Positions 50,640 to 58,922 of a DNA stretch of 64,000 nt are shown in pieces. Numbering within the stretch: position 1 is the first letter of the stretch; each line of letters starts with the position of its first letter. Both the position numbers and the translations under genes were made by a program. The notes under the pieces were generated by a model. That model was not told the DNA's origin. It did no database searches and was given only the letters and a program-made list of their open reading frames with translations. The DNA is from Moryella indoligenes (GTDB taxonomy: Bacteria > Bacillota > Clostridia > Lachnospirales > Lachnospiraceae): NCBI RefSeq assembly GCF_030812885.1, contig NZ_JAUSTO010000001.1, positions 124,001-188,000 on the forward strand. Reading direction: 5' to 3'.

Positions 50640-51083
50640 CTACAGACAACCCTTTTGCAGTATGATACAGGCATAAAATGCCTTTTCTGTCGTTGATACG
50701 ACCGCGTAAGCCTGCTTCGCCTCCTCATAGAACTGAAAGCGATCCAGAAAACCGATGCGATCCGCCATCTCCGGTGCGTTTTCCCTGACAATCTCACGAA
50801 ACGCATCCCATACAGGTGTCTCGAGCTCCGCATGCATGGGCATCTTATCCATGATGAGCACCGGCTTTTCCACAAAATCGTCCAGCGGCAGGAGCTTCAG
50901 AATCGCGTCCAGAAGCTCCGTCGCCCGCAGTCCGTCACAGCGGATATTGGTATGATGCTCTGCGGCCGCGACAGAGGCCGCTGGAAAATTCGCATCTCCG
51001 ATCACAATGCGGTCTCCGTGTCCCATCTCATGCAGCGCCTTCAAAAGCTCCGGCGAAATGCAGTCCGGTATGTTTTTCAGCAT
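50640..51083 (-). CDS. FucU/RbsD-type sugar mutarotase
   Basis: This 147-residue protein has the FucU hallmark GHGDRIVIGDANFPA near residue 20. These decameric enzymes interconvert anomers or pyranose and furanose forms of fucose or ribose, often to present the right form to a kinase. Here it probably equilibrates the imported 5-modified ribose. ATG 51083 is used; the longer form would need a GTG. It lies 11 nt after mtnA. Confidence 0.87.
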   Translation of the reverse strand: MLKNIPDCISPELLKALHEMGHGDRIVIGDANFPAASVAAAEHHTNIRCDGLRATELLDAILKLLPLDDFVEKPVLIMDKMPMHAELETPVWDAFREIVRENAPEMADRIGFLDRFQFYEEAKQAYAVVSTTEKAFYACIILQKGCL

Positions 51084-51094
51084 AGGCGCTTCCC

Positions 51095-52189
51095 TCACAT
51101 TCCAAGCTGCCGGAACGCTGCACCATAAGGCGCGGTGCAGAGTCCCTTTTCAGTGATGATACCGGTGATCAGCTCGTGATCTGTCACATCAAAAGCAGGA
51201 TTGTAGACATCCACCCCATCCGGAGCCATGCGCTCCCGGTACCACATCTCTGTGACCTCATCCGGATCCCTCATCTCGATCGGGATTTCCGCTCCCGTCG
51301 GCGTCCTCATGTCAATCGTGGAGCTCGGCGCACAGACATAGAAGGGAATCCCGTAGTGCTTCGCGAGGATCGCAACGCCGGAGGTGCCGATCTTATTCGC
51401 TGCATCGCCATTCGCCGCGACACGGTCGCAGCCCACAAAGACAATATCAATCTTTCCGGACTTCATGAGGATGGAGGCCATGTTGTCACACTGCAGAGTG
51501 GTTCTGATCCCTGCACTGTGCAGCTCAAGCGCTGTGAGCCGCGCGCCCTGAAGGAGCGGTCTGGTCTCGTCGCAGTAGACATGGATCTCCTGACCGGCCC
51601 AGCCGTGCTCCAGGGCGACATACATGGGTGCAGTCGCCGTGCCGTACTTCGCCGTGGCGAGCGTGCCCGCATTGCAGTGAGTCAGAATTCCGATCTCCCT
51701 TCCCTTCTGTTTCAGTTCCGACAGCAGCCGGAAGCCGATCTCCCCTATGCTTCTGCTGATCTGCACATCCTCCTCCCGGATCCGCTCTGCCTCCGCGAAG
51801 AGCAGCTCACACAGCTCCCGCAGCGGCATTTCTTCATGCTTCTTGACACAGTCCTCCATCCGGTTCAGTGCCCAGAAGAGATTCACAGCTGTCGGCCTTG
51901 AGGACGCGAGATACTCTTTCTCCTTCCTGAATTCTTCAAAAAAGTGCGCGTAGTCCGCCGCCTCAATCTTCGATGCCAGCAAGGCTATGCCACAGGCCGC
52001 ACACACACCGATCGCCGGTGCGCCGCGCACCCTCAGTTTTTTAATCGCCTCCCATATCTCCTCCCTTGTGGAGAGACAAATCCGCTTTCTGGTTCCCGGC
52101 AGCAGGGTCTGGTCGATGATATCGACTGCCGTTCTGTCGGCATTCATCCTTACAGAGAGTAGCTCGTCAAAAAAACGTTCCGCATCCAT
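51095..52189 (-). CDS. mtnA: S-methyl-5-thioribose-1-phosphate isomerase
   Basis: MtnA converts the aldose MTR-1-phosphate to the ketose MTRu-1-phosphate. The 364 residues have RGAPAIGV, the catalytic Cys in THCNAGTLAT and the Asp in FVGCDRVAANGDAANKIGT. Some relatives also isomerise 5-deoxyribose-1-phosphate. GGAGGAAGG lies just before the ATG, and mtnK ends 12 nt upstream. Confidence 0.95.
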   Translation of the reverse strand: MDAERFFDELLSVRMNADRTAVDIIDQTLLPGTRKRICLSTREEIWEAIKKLRVRGAPAIGVCAACGIALLASKIEAADYAHFFEEFRKEKEYLASSRPTAVNLFWALNRMEDCVKKHEEMPLRELCELLFAEAERIREEDVQISRSIGEIGFRLLSELKQKGREIGILTHCNAGTLATAKYGTATAPMYVALEHGWAGQEIHVYCDETRPLLQGARLTALELHSAGIRTTLQCDNMASILMKSGKIDIVFVGCDRVAANGDAANKIGTSGVAILAKHYGIPFYVCAPSSTIDMRTPTGAEIPIEMRDPDEVTEMWYRERMAPDGVDVYNPAFDVTDHELITGIITEKGLCTAPYGAAFRQLGM

Positions 52190-52201
52190 CGTCCTTCCTC
52201 C

Positions 52202-53431
52202 TCATCTGAGACTTTCCGCTGCCTTCCGCTCCGCGCGGCGCACTGCATCCACAAAATCGCGCCCGCAGCGATACTCCGCTGCATTCAGGATATAATCCTT
52301 GCCCGCGTAGATGTTGATGCGCTCCGCCATCAGGCGGTCGTGTTCATCCTCGATCCCCGTGACATCGGCTACATTCGCCATGCCGACTGTCCTCCGGTGA
52401 AGCTCTGTGCCCGCATAGCCCGCGGTGTCTCTGAGTATCCCGGCGAGATACCACTCCTTAAAGCCCGGCACCTTCGCCATGGGCTCCGTGACCGCCTCAT
52501 CGTACTTCCGGCAAAACTTCTCGATAAAGAGATCCATGCTCTTCTCGATCGACTTGAGGATCCAGTCACAGAACTCCCGCTTTCCGTGCGCCAGACCGTT
52601 GTCGTAGGCAAAGATCAGGTTTGCAACGACATTGCCCGTGTCGTAGCCCATGGGCGCGTAAGTGCCAAACTCCGAATCAAAGACCTTCGTCGCCCCCTCC
52701 CTGATGAATATGGATCCGGTGTGCAGGTCCCCCTGAATGAGTGCCTGTGCATTTGTCATGAACCCAAATTTCAGCTTTGCAACCTCGAGCTGCAGAGTCT
52801 CGTCCTCATAGAGCTCCCGGCGTACAAAGTCCGCATTCGGTGCATAGATATTGTTTCTGCAATTAATATCCATGTAGGGCTCCATGAGCACCAGCTTCTC
52901 CGTGATGTCGCAGAGATCCGGAGAGATGAACCGTCCCACGAGCTCCTTCTTCTCCCGGTGATCCATGACCAGATCGCTGCTTAAGAGCAGTGTGTTCACC
53001 AGAAAGTCCGAGATGTCCTCCGCAAAGTGCGGGTAGATCTCGTGCTTCAGCATGGCTTGGCGCATCACCTGAAAATCCGAGCAGTCCTCCATGCCGCAGG
53101 CGCACATCACCGTGTCATAGAAATAGATGCGCGGCACCATGCCCGGCGCGAATTTATCCTCCAGGGTGATGATCTCTGCCTCAAGGCGGTTTCTGTCCTT
53201 TGAGGGCTTCATATCCTTCGATATACGGGTCTCTGTTCCCGCCTGCTTCACAAAAATAGAGTTTCCCTTGCGGTCCATCACGCGGTAGACATAGTTCAGG
53301 TTGCCGTGCTCCGCAGGGACTATCACTTCCATGCTCGCCTCATCCCAAGCTATCATGGAACCTGTCTTTTCAAGCGTATACTCCTTTACATCGCTCGCTT
53401 CCATCTGAAAATAACTGTCAAATCTGGACAT
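52202..53431 (-). CDS. mtnK: S-methyl-5-thioribose kinase
   Basis: MtnK phosphorylates free methylthioribose at C1. The 409 residues have the aminoglycoside-kinase-like fold with HGNLNYVYRV, the catalytic loop QGDLHTGSIF and the metal-binding DSEFGTYAPMGYDTG, all diagnostic for MtnK. AAGGAGG precedes the ATG. It follows the permease by 46 nt, which links methylthioribose directly to the importer. Confidence 0.95.
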   Translation of the reverse strand: MSRFDSYFQMEASDVKEYTLEKTGSMIAWDEASMEVIVPAEHGNLNYVYRVMDRKGNSIFVKQAGTETRISKDMKPSKDRNRLEAEIITLEDKFAPGMVPRIYFYDTVMCACGMEDCSDFQVMRQAMLKHEIYPHFAEDISDFLVNTLLLSSDLVMDHREKKELVGRFISPDLCDITEKLVLMEPYMDINCRNNIYAPNADFVRRELYEDETLQLEVAKLKFGFMTNAQALIQGDLHTGSIFIREGATKVFDSEFGTYAPMGYDTGNVVANLIFAYDNGLAHGKREFCDWILKSIEKSMDLFIEKFCRKYDEAVTEPMAKVPGFKEWYLAGILRDTAGYAGTELHRRTVGMANVADVTGIEDEHDRLMAERINIYAGKDYILNAAEYRCGRDFVDAVRRAERKAAESLR

Positions 53432-53477
53432 ACTTCCTGATTCCTCCTTTGCTTACTCTCACTCGCTGTCTTCTGTT

Positions 53478-54455
53478 TCAACTTTCCTTCTTGTACGCGT
53501 ATGCTGCAATCAGAGCCAGTGCCAGCACCGCTCCCTTCACTGCCGGAAGCACGTAAAACGGCACTGCGCAGATGGTAAGGCCGTTCTCCAGTGTGGATAC
53601 CAGCATGGAGCCGATCATGGTTCCGAGCGCGTTCGGCTTCTCCGCGCCGCCCACCGTTCTTCCGACGAAGACCGCCGCGAGAGAGGGCATCAGATAGTTG
53701 TCACAGCACATCACCTGCGCGGAGCTCCCTCGCGAAGCCACCAGTATACCGCCGATCGCGATGAAAACCGCAGTGATCATACCCGCGAGATAGCGGTACT
53801 TCTTCGTGTCGATGCCGGAGAGCTTTGCCGCCTCCTTGTTCCCGCCCATCGCATAGAGATAGCGTCCATGCTTCGTGAAGTTCAGAAAGACGTAGGCCGT
53901 GAGCACACAGCCCAGCATGATAATGATGATCCACGGAGCTCTTCCGATCGCCGAGAAAGACTCTGAGAGCGCGGTTCTGACCGGTGCTGTGTTCCAAGGC
54001 GTCTTCATGCCTGTGGAGACTGCGCCGCCGCCGATATACCACTGCCCCAGCCCCTGATGCACAAACATCAGCGCACAGGTGGCAAGCATATCCGGAATCT
54101 TGCAGATCAGGATCAGGAACATGGTCAGCTGATACATGATCAGCGTCGCAACAATGCAGACGAGTATGGACATCGGAAGCGAGAGCCCGAACCACAGGTA
54201 TGCAGAAACAAAAACATAGGCAGAGCAGCTCGCAAGCGTGCCCGCTGACATATCAAAGCCGTCCGGCGCCATGGTTACAGTCGCTGCAATTCCAAAGACC
54301 GTATTGATCGCCATAGCTCTCAGAATATTGACCATATTGCTCTCTGAAAAAAATGCGCTGCCCTTCATCGCCGTGAAGACCACAAAGCACACCAGAAGAG
54401 CGAGGACCGCGGCCCAGTCCACGAGAAACTTTACTGTGTTTTTCTTCTGTTTCAT
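53478..54455 (-). CDS. Ribose-type ABC transporter permease (RbsC-like)
   Basis: This 325-residue integral membrane protein of the BPD_transp_2 family has about 8-10 hydrophobic segments and the GGNKEAAKLSGI cytoplasmic loop typical of RbsC/AraH permeases that contact the ATPase. It overlaps the ATPase gene by 4 nt. With one permease gene and a fused ATPase it matches the CUT2 layout. Confidence 0.92.
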   Translation of the reverse strand: MKQKKNTVKFLVDWAAVLALLVCFVVFTAMKGSAFFSESNMVNILRAMAINTVFGIAATVTMAPDGFDMSAGTLASCSAYVFVSAYLWFGLSLPMSILVCIVATLIMYQLTMFLILICKIPDMLATCALMFVHQGLGQWYIGGGAVSTGMKTPWNTAPVRTALSESFSAIGRAPWIIIIMLGCVLTAYVFLNFTKHGRYLYAMGGNKEAAKLSGIDTKKYRYLAGMITAVFIAIGGILVASRGSSAQVMCCDNYLMPSLAAVFVGRTVGGAEKPNALGTMIGSMLVSTLENGLTICAVPFYVLPAVKGAVLALALIAAYAYKKES

Positions 54456-56005
54456 AGCTGCATCTCCTGTCGTTCTTTTCCTTTTATTTGCTTTCCGCCG
54501 ACGGAATAGTACATGATTTCATCCTCGCTCGTCTCTGCACTCACAAGCTCCGCCTGGATCTGTCCGTTGTACATCACATACATCCGATCGGTCAGAGAGA
54601 GAAGCTCCGCGTTCTCACAGGTCGCATAGAGCACCGCATTGCCCTCCGCGGCAATCTTCTGGATCAGGTGGAAGATATCCTGCTTCGCACCGACATCAAC
54701 CCCCTTCGTGGGCTCGTCAAAGATATAGAGATCACAGTCCGCCGCAAGCCACTTTCCGACCGCGACCTTCTGCTGGTTTCCGCCTGAGAGATTCTTGACA
54801 AGCTGGCGCTCCGACGGTGTTGCAATTCCGAGATCCCGGATATAGCTTCTCGCATTCTCCAAAACCTTTCCGCGGTTCACAAAGGAGGCGGTGCAGAAGC
54901 GGGACAGGCAGGCCGCCGAGAGATTGAAGCTCACATTCTCATGCACCAGAACGCCCTCTTTTCTCCTCTCTTCCGGAACCAACGCGATGCGCTGCTTTAC
55001 CGCATCCGAGGAATTCCGGATATTCAGGGCCCTGCCCTTCAGCTTCATACTGCCGCCGGTTCTTCTGTATGCGCCGAAGATCGTCTTGCAGAGCTCCGAT
55101 TTGCCTGCGCCGACCAGTCCCGCGATACCTACGATCTCGCCACGCCGCGCGTAAAGGGAGATATCCCGTATTCTTCCATCCGCTCCGGAGAAGCCCTCCA
55201 GCTCAAAGAGTATCTCTCCGGTATGAGCCGCCTCTCTTCTATGATTCTCCTCAAAGCTTCTGCCCAACATCATTTCAACAATTTCTTTTGTTGTGGTCTG
55301 CTCTATAATATTCCTGCTCTCTATGATCTGTCCGTTTCGCATAACCGTGTAGCTGTCACAGATCTCCAAAATCTCATTCAGACGATGGGAGATAAAGAGT
55401 ATCGCTACATTTTCCGTCTCGTGCAAATGTCTGACTACACGAAAGAGCTCCTCTGTCTCCTGACTGCTGAGCGGCGCGGTCGGCTCGTCCAGTATAAGAA
55501 AATTGCAGCGCGCACGTATCGCCTTCGCGATGAGCACCATCTGTTTCTGTGCGAGCGAGAGATTCTGCACCAGCTCCCTCTCATCGATCTGCTCTCGGCT
55601 GATATGGAGCTTTTCCAGCGCCTCACGTCCCTCCTGATAGGTCTTCTGCCAGTTCATGAAGAAGCCGGTTTTTCCCATGACCATATCGTTCTGGATAATA
55701 TTTTCCGCCACAGAGAGCGTCGGATAGAGCGCGGTATCGACCTCCTGATACACGATCTGGATGCCGAGACGCTTCGCCTCCACCGGCGTCCGTATCTCCA
55801 CAGCTCTCCCGCCGAGCGATATCTCTCCGGTGTAGCGGGGATTTGCCCCCGCAAGTATCTTCATCAGAGTGGATTTGCCCGCGCCGTTTGCACCAACCAC
55901 CGCCCGTATCTCCCCGGTTTCCACCTTGAAGTTCACCTGATCCAGCGCCTTGACCCCCGGAAATTCAATCGATATATTCCTTGTCTCAAGCTTTATTTTT
56001 TCCAT
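54452..56005 (-). CDS. Ribose-type ABC transporter ATPase (RbsA/MglA-like, two nucleotide-binding domains)
   Basis: This CUT2-class ATPase of 517 residues fuses two nucleotide-binding domains. The first has Walker A GANGAGKST, LSLAQKQ and LILDEPTAPL; the second has a GLVGAGKSE Walker A, the signature LSGGNQQKV and IFDEPTKGVD. The ATG at 56005 begins MEKIKLETRN with only a weak ribosome site; the frame extends 24 codons further but those overlap the upstream hairpin. Confidence 0.93.
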   Translation of the reverse strand: MEKIKLETRNISIEFPGVKALDQVNFKVETGEIRAVVGANGAGKSTLMKILAGANPRYTGEISLGGRAVEIRTPVEAKRLGIQIVYQEVDTALYPTLSVAENIIQNDMVMGKTGFFMNWQKTYQEGREALEKLHISREQIDERELVQNLSLAQKQMVLIAKAIRARCNFLILDEPTAPLSSQETEELFRVVRHLHETENVAILFISHRLNEILEICDSYTVMRNGQIIESRNIIEQTTTKEIVEMMLGRSFEENHRREAAHTGEILFELEGFSGADGRIRDISLYARRGEIVGIAGLVGAGKSELCKTIFGAYRRTGGSMKLKGRALNIRNSSDAVKQRIALVPEERRKEGVLVHENVSFNLSAACLSRFCTASFVNRGKVLENARSYIRDLGIATPSERQLVKNLSGGNQQKVAVGKWLAADCDLYIFDEPTKGVDVGAKQDIFHLIQKIAAEGNAVLYATCENAELLSLTDRMYVMYNGQIQAELVSAETSEDEIMYYSVGGKQIKGKERQEMQL

Positions 56006-56038
56006 ATTATTCCATGCTTTCTCTGCACTTTTTAAACC

Positions 56039-56072
56039 AGAGGGAGGTCTCGGCTCCCCGATACCTCCCTCT
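56039..56072 (-). terminator. Intercistronic hairpin between binding-protein and ATPase genes
   Basis: On the minus strand AGAGGGAGGT/ACCTCCCTCT forms a perfect 10-bp stem (56063-56072 with 56039-56048) with a 14-nt loop and no real T-run. Such hairpins often stabilise the upstream message so that binding protein exceeds the membrane components. Confidence 0.65.
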
Positions 56073-56125
56073 TTCAAAGCTCTGTCTGCGGCTCCGGCAG
56101 CGCCACGCGCCGCAGCGCGGATTTC

Positions 56126-57331
56126 TTACTTGTGAATCAGATCCTTCGGCATCCACTCCGCCTCAGAGAGATAGTCTATATTGCCATAAGTCTCGCCCGC
56201 AATCTCGCCGAGATTCTCAACGGTGGACTCTGCCTTCAGCTCGCTCGCCTTGATTGCAGTTCCCGGAACCTCTACGACATCAACACCTGCTTCCTTGCTC
56301 GCCGGATCGTAGATCTTGTCGTACTCACCAGCCAGCTCGAGCATGAGAATGCGCATACCGATCTCGCCGTTCATCGTCCAGTCCGTGGTTCCCGCTGCGG
56401 TCCAGATATCAGATCTCATCTGCATATTGGTGACATCCACCGGATCGATATCGACAGATGCCATGGGAAGGGCCTCGCCGTTCTTACCGTTGAAATTGTC
56501 GTTCTCGGCAATAGCGTTGTAGACGCCCTGACCGTACATATCATAGTAGGCGATCACACCATCCACATCCTCGCGCTTCACACCCTGCAGGTACGCAGCG
56601 GTGACAGTATTTGCGGAGTCAACGGAATCCTGAAGCGGCTGAATCTCGCCGACGGTCTTGATCTTTCCGGCAGCCTCGTACTCTGCCCAGCCTACCTCGC
56701 GGCGGTCAAACGGGCTGTTGAAGTTCGGGCCTCTCCAGACCTTGATGAGACGGACGCCTTCGCCGTACTTTTCGATCATCTGATCCAGGAGCACGGTCAC
56801 GAGAGACTTGTCCTGCTGGAACATCTGGGTTACACCCGGGAGCTTCTGGTACTGACCATCGGTGTAGAACTGTGTGTCAAAGGTCACGATCTTCAGATCC
56901 GGATACTGCTCTGTGATCTCCTTCAAGAAGACATAGGAGCCATCCTGGTTTCCGTGGCTCAGCAGCAGTCCGTCGTAGCCCGCGGATGCGCAGGTTCGGA
57001 TGGTATCCTGCCACTTGTTGAAATCGCCGTCACAGAAGAAGAAATCAAAATCCACGCCGAGGGAATCGCAGAGATCCTGGCAGGAATCCTTCCACATCTG
57101 GAAGATGGTCGCGGAGGGCAGGAGCATGACATAAGCCACCTTTTTGCCCGCTACCGGGTTCTGTGCAGCAGCCGCCTCGGGGGTCTCTGCCTGAGCTTCG
57201 CTCGAGACCTCTGCCTGCGCCGTCGTCGCAGCCGGAGTCGCACCGCCGCCGGAGCTTCCGCAGCCGACAAGCATGGGGATGACCATAGAAACCGCAAGTA
57301 CTGTACTCATTAATTTCCGAAACTTCCTCAT
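56126..57331 (-). CDS. Sugar ABC transporter substrate-binding lipoprotein
   Basis: This 401-residue lipoprotein has a signal ending MLVGC (Cys24), a Ser/Ala/Thr-rich tether, and a Peripla_BP_4/RbsB-type domain from about residue 60. As first gene of the operon before mtnK and mtnA it is predicted to bind methylthioribose or 5-deoxyribose; ribose itself cannot be ruled out. AGGAGGAG precedes the ATG, with a LacI-type operator just above it. Confidence 0.92.
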   Translation of the reverse strand: MRKFRKLMSTVLAVSMVIPMLVGCGSSGGGATPAATTAQAEVSSEAQAETPEAAAAQNPVAGKKVAYVMLLPSATIFQMWKDSCQDLCDSLGVDFDFFFCDGDFNKWQDTIRTCASAGYDGLLLSHGNQDGSYVFLKEITEQYPDLKIVTFDTQFYTDGQYQKLPGVTQMFQQDKSLVTVLLDQMIEKYGEGVRLIKVWRGPNFNSPFDRREVGWAEYEAAGKIKTVGEIQPLQDSVDSANTVTAAYLQGVKREDVDGVIAYYDMYGQGVYNAIAENDNFNGKNGEALPMASVDIDPVDVTNMQMRSDIWTAAGTTDWTMNGEIGMRILMLELAGEYDKIYDPASKEAGVDVVEVPGTAIKASELKAESTVENLGEIAGETYGNIDYLSEAEWMPKDLIHK

Positions 57332-57346
57332 AATACTTCTCCTCCT

Positions 57347-57359
57347 TGTTTAGTAAACA
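57347..57359. promoter_or_regulatory. LacI-type operator O1
   Basis: A perfect odd palindrome, TGTTTA-G-TAAACA, lies 16 nt upstream of the binding-protein start codon, between the predicted transcription start and the ribosome site. Confidence 0.7.
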
Positions 57360-57379
57360 TTTTTGCTTTGGTTCTGAAA

Positions 57380-57393
57380 TGTTCAACTAAACA
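57380..57393. promoter_or_regulatory. LacI-type operator O2 overlapping the -10
   Basis: On the minus strand TGTTTAGTTGAACA shares its first eight bases with O1 and overlaps the -10 of the operon promoter, so bound repressor would block RNA polymerase. Confidence 0.55.
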
Positions 57394-57419
57394 TTAACCC
57401 TATTTTGATTCAAAGTCAA
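57391..57419 (-). promoter_or_regulatory. Promoter of the methylthioribose operon
   Basis: On the minus strand TTGACT (57414-57419) and TAATGT (57391-57396) are spaced 17 nt. The weak -10 is covered by O2. Confidence 0.55.
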
Positions 57420-57560
57420 TATTTTATATATATTTCTTACACTTTGTATAATTTTATCCCCACTTACTTGTGCATAATCCCCATTGCCTCTCCTCTACCA
57501 TTTACTAAACTACGTTATTTTTTTATCTAATTTTCAGAGGACGTAGGAATGTTTTCTGCG
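57420..57560. other. AT-rich upstream region with third operator-like site
   Basis: This part of the 320-nt gap between the LacI gene and the binding-protein gene has no reading frame. On the minus strand AGTTTAGTAAATG (57499-57511) matches O1 at 10 of 13 positions about 110 nt upstream of the -10, placed so that repressor looping would be possible. Confidence 0.45.
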
Positions 57561-57596
57561 CAAAAAAAATCGCAGACAGAATGTATTCCGTCTGCG
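57561..57596 (-). terminator. Terminator of the LacI-family gene
   Basis: On the minus strand CGCAGACGGAAT/ATTCTGTCTGCG (57585-57596 with 57571-57582) with one G-T pair is followed by eight T residues. It insulates the regulator from the operon. Confidence 0.92.
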
Positions 57597-57651
57597 AAGC
57601 TATATTATAGATATATGGAATGCTTTACGGCCGCTCTGCACTTTCGACTCT

Positions 57652-58659
57652 CTACGGCTGCGGCAGCACCCTGACACTGTCTCTCACAACCAGCCTCCCT
57701 GTGAGCTCCGTCTTCATAGTAGAAAATCCCGGATCACTGATGAGCTGCAGCAGCTGCAGCACCGCCTGCCTGCCGATCAGCTTCCGCTGCACATGAACCG
57801 TAGTCAATGCCGGCGAGCTGATTGAGGCATAGGGAATATCATCAAACCCGATGATCGAGACATCGCGCGGAATCTTGTAGCCCTTCTCCTTCAGCGCCTT
57901 CATGGCCCCCAGCGCAATGGTATCATTTTCCGCAAAGAAGGCGGAGGGAAGTGTGACATCACCCTCAAGATGAGCCAGAAAATCGTCGTGCGTGCCGATC
58001 ATGGTGGGATTCAGCTTATAGTCGTGCTGCTCGTCAAAGCTTAATTCCAGCTCGTGAACCAGCTTCCGGAATGCCTCCTCGCGCTCCCGGAAATTTTCCG
58101 TGTCCATAGAGCTCCCGAGAAAACCGATCTGTCTGTGTCCGCACTTCCTCAGATAAAGCAGCGCAAGGCGGACATTTTCATAATTGTTCATGCACACGCT
58201 GCTGTAGCTGTGACTCGGAATATTGTTATCCACAACCACAAAAGGAATGCGGATATCCCCCATGAGCTGATACTCCTCCCGGCGAAGCTCTGTCCCGATC
58301 ATGATCATACCGGCATATTTCTCATAATCAAGGTTTTTGAGTCCCTGCTCGAGATCGCTCTTCATGACCGTGAGCGTCATGCCGATATTTTCCTTGCGCA
58401 GCTGTCCCTCGATCGCATCAATGATCATGGAAATGAAGCCCTGATTCTCCTCCACAAAGAAGCCGTTCTTATAGTATTTCATCACCAGTACGTTCCGCTC
58501 CGCAGCCGCCCGCTTCGGTGACGGGTGATAATCATATTTCTCCAGTGCCTTCCGGATCTTCTCTCTGGTCTCGTCACTCACACCTTTTTTTCCATTCAGC
58601 ACGATGGAGATTGCAGAAGGGGAAAAACCGGTGATCTTCGACAGCTCCCGAATTGTCAT
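57652..58659 (-). CDS. LacI-family transcriptional regulator of the methylthioribose operon
   Basis: This 335-residue regulator has the N-terminal LacI helix-turn-helix and hinge (MTIRELSKITGFSPSAISIV start, KALEKYDYHPSP) and a periplasmic-binding-protein-like effector domain. It lies directly upstream of the importer and mtnK-mtnA genes, separated by its own terminator, so it should be the local regulator, with a methylthioribose-related sugar as likely inducer. GGAGGGGAGG precedes the ATG. Confidence 0.92.
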   Translation of the reverse strand: MTIRELSKITGFSPSAISIVLNGKKGVSDETREKIRKALEKYDYHPSPKRAAAERNVLVMKYYKNGFFVEENQGFISMIIDAIEGQLRKENIGMTLTVMKSDLEQGLKNLDYEKYAGMIMIGTELRREEYQLMGDIRIPFVVVDNNIPSHSYSSVCMNNYENVRLALLYLRKCGHRQIGFLGSSMDTENFREREEAFRKLVHELELSFDEQHDYKLNPTMIGTHDDFLAHLEGDVTLPSAFFAENDTIALGAMKALKEKGYKIPRDVSIIGFDDIPYASISSPALTTVHVQRKLIGRQAVLQLLQLISDPGFSTMKTELTGRLVVRDSVRVLPQP

Positions 58660-58704
58660 ACCCTCCCCTCCTCTCTCTCATAAACAAAGCTAAACTCTTT
58701 CATA

Positions 58705-58717
58705 ATTTTACTAATCG
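58705..58717. promoter_or_regulatory. Possible autoregulatory operator O4
   Basis: On the minus strand CGATTAGTAAAAT matches O1 at 9 of 13 positions and sits about 10 nt after the -10 of the regulator promoter. Confidence 0.35.
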
Positions 58718-58726
58718 TTCGCTTGT

Positions 58727-58755
58727 AATATACTATTCCCTTCGTATTCTGTCAA
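58727..58755 (-). promoter_or_regulatory. Promoter of the LacI-family gene
   Basis: On the minus strand TTGACA (58750-58755) and TATATT (58727-58732) with a 17-nt spacer form a near-consensus promoter. Confidence 0.8.
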
Positions 58756-58844
58756 GAATCACCGAAACCCTGCGCTTTCCCCGGGACTGATCAATCTACC
58801 GCGACAGTGATCGGACAGCAAGAACTGCTCTCCAACAGATGAGC

Positions 58845-58882
58845 AGCAAAAGGGCCTGCACTCCTCTCCGGAAATGCAGGCC
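58845..58882 (-). terminator. Terminator of the hrcA-grpE-dnaK-dnaJ operon
   Basis: On the minus strand GGCCTGCA/TGCAGGCC (58875-58882 with 58853-58860) is followed by CTTTTGCT, 40 nt after the dnaJ stop. Confidence 0.8.
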
Positions 58883-58922
58883 TCCATGTGACGTACCTCC
58901 GAAGGAGAGATGCGCCGCAAGT

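Noticed and set aside
56132..57313. 393-codon frame opposite the binding-protein gene, and similar long frames at 54941-56035, 7625-8629 and 9746-10684
   Set aside because: All lie antisense to well-supported genes in GC-rich sequence where stop codons are rare; translations are His/Arg/Leu-rich shadows.
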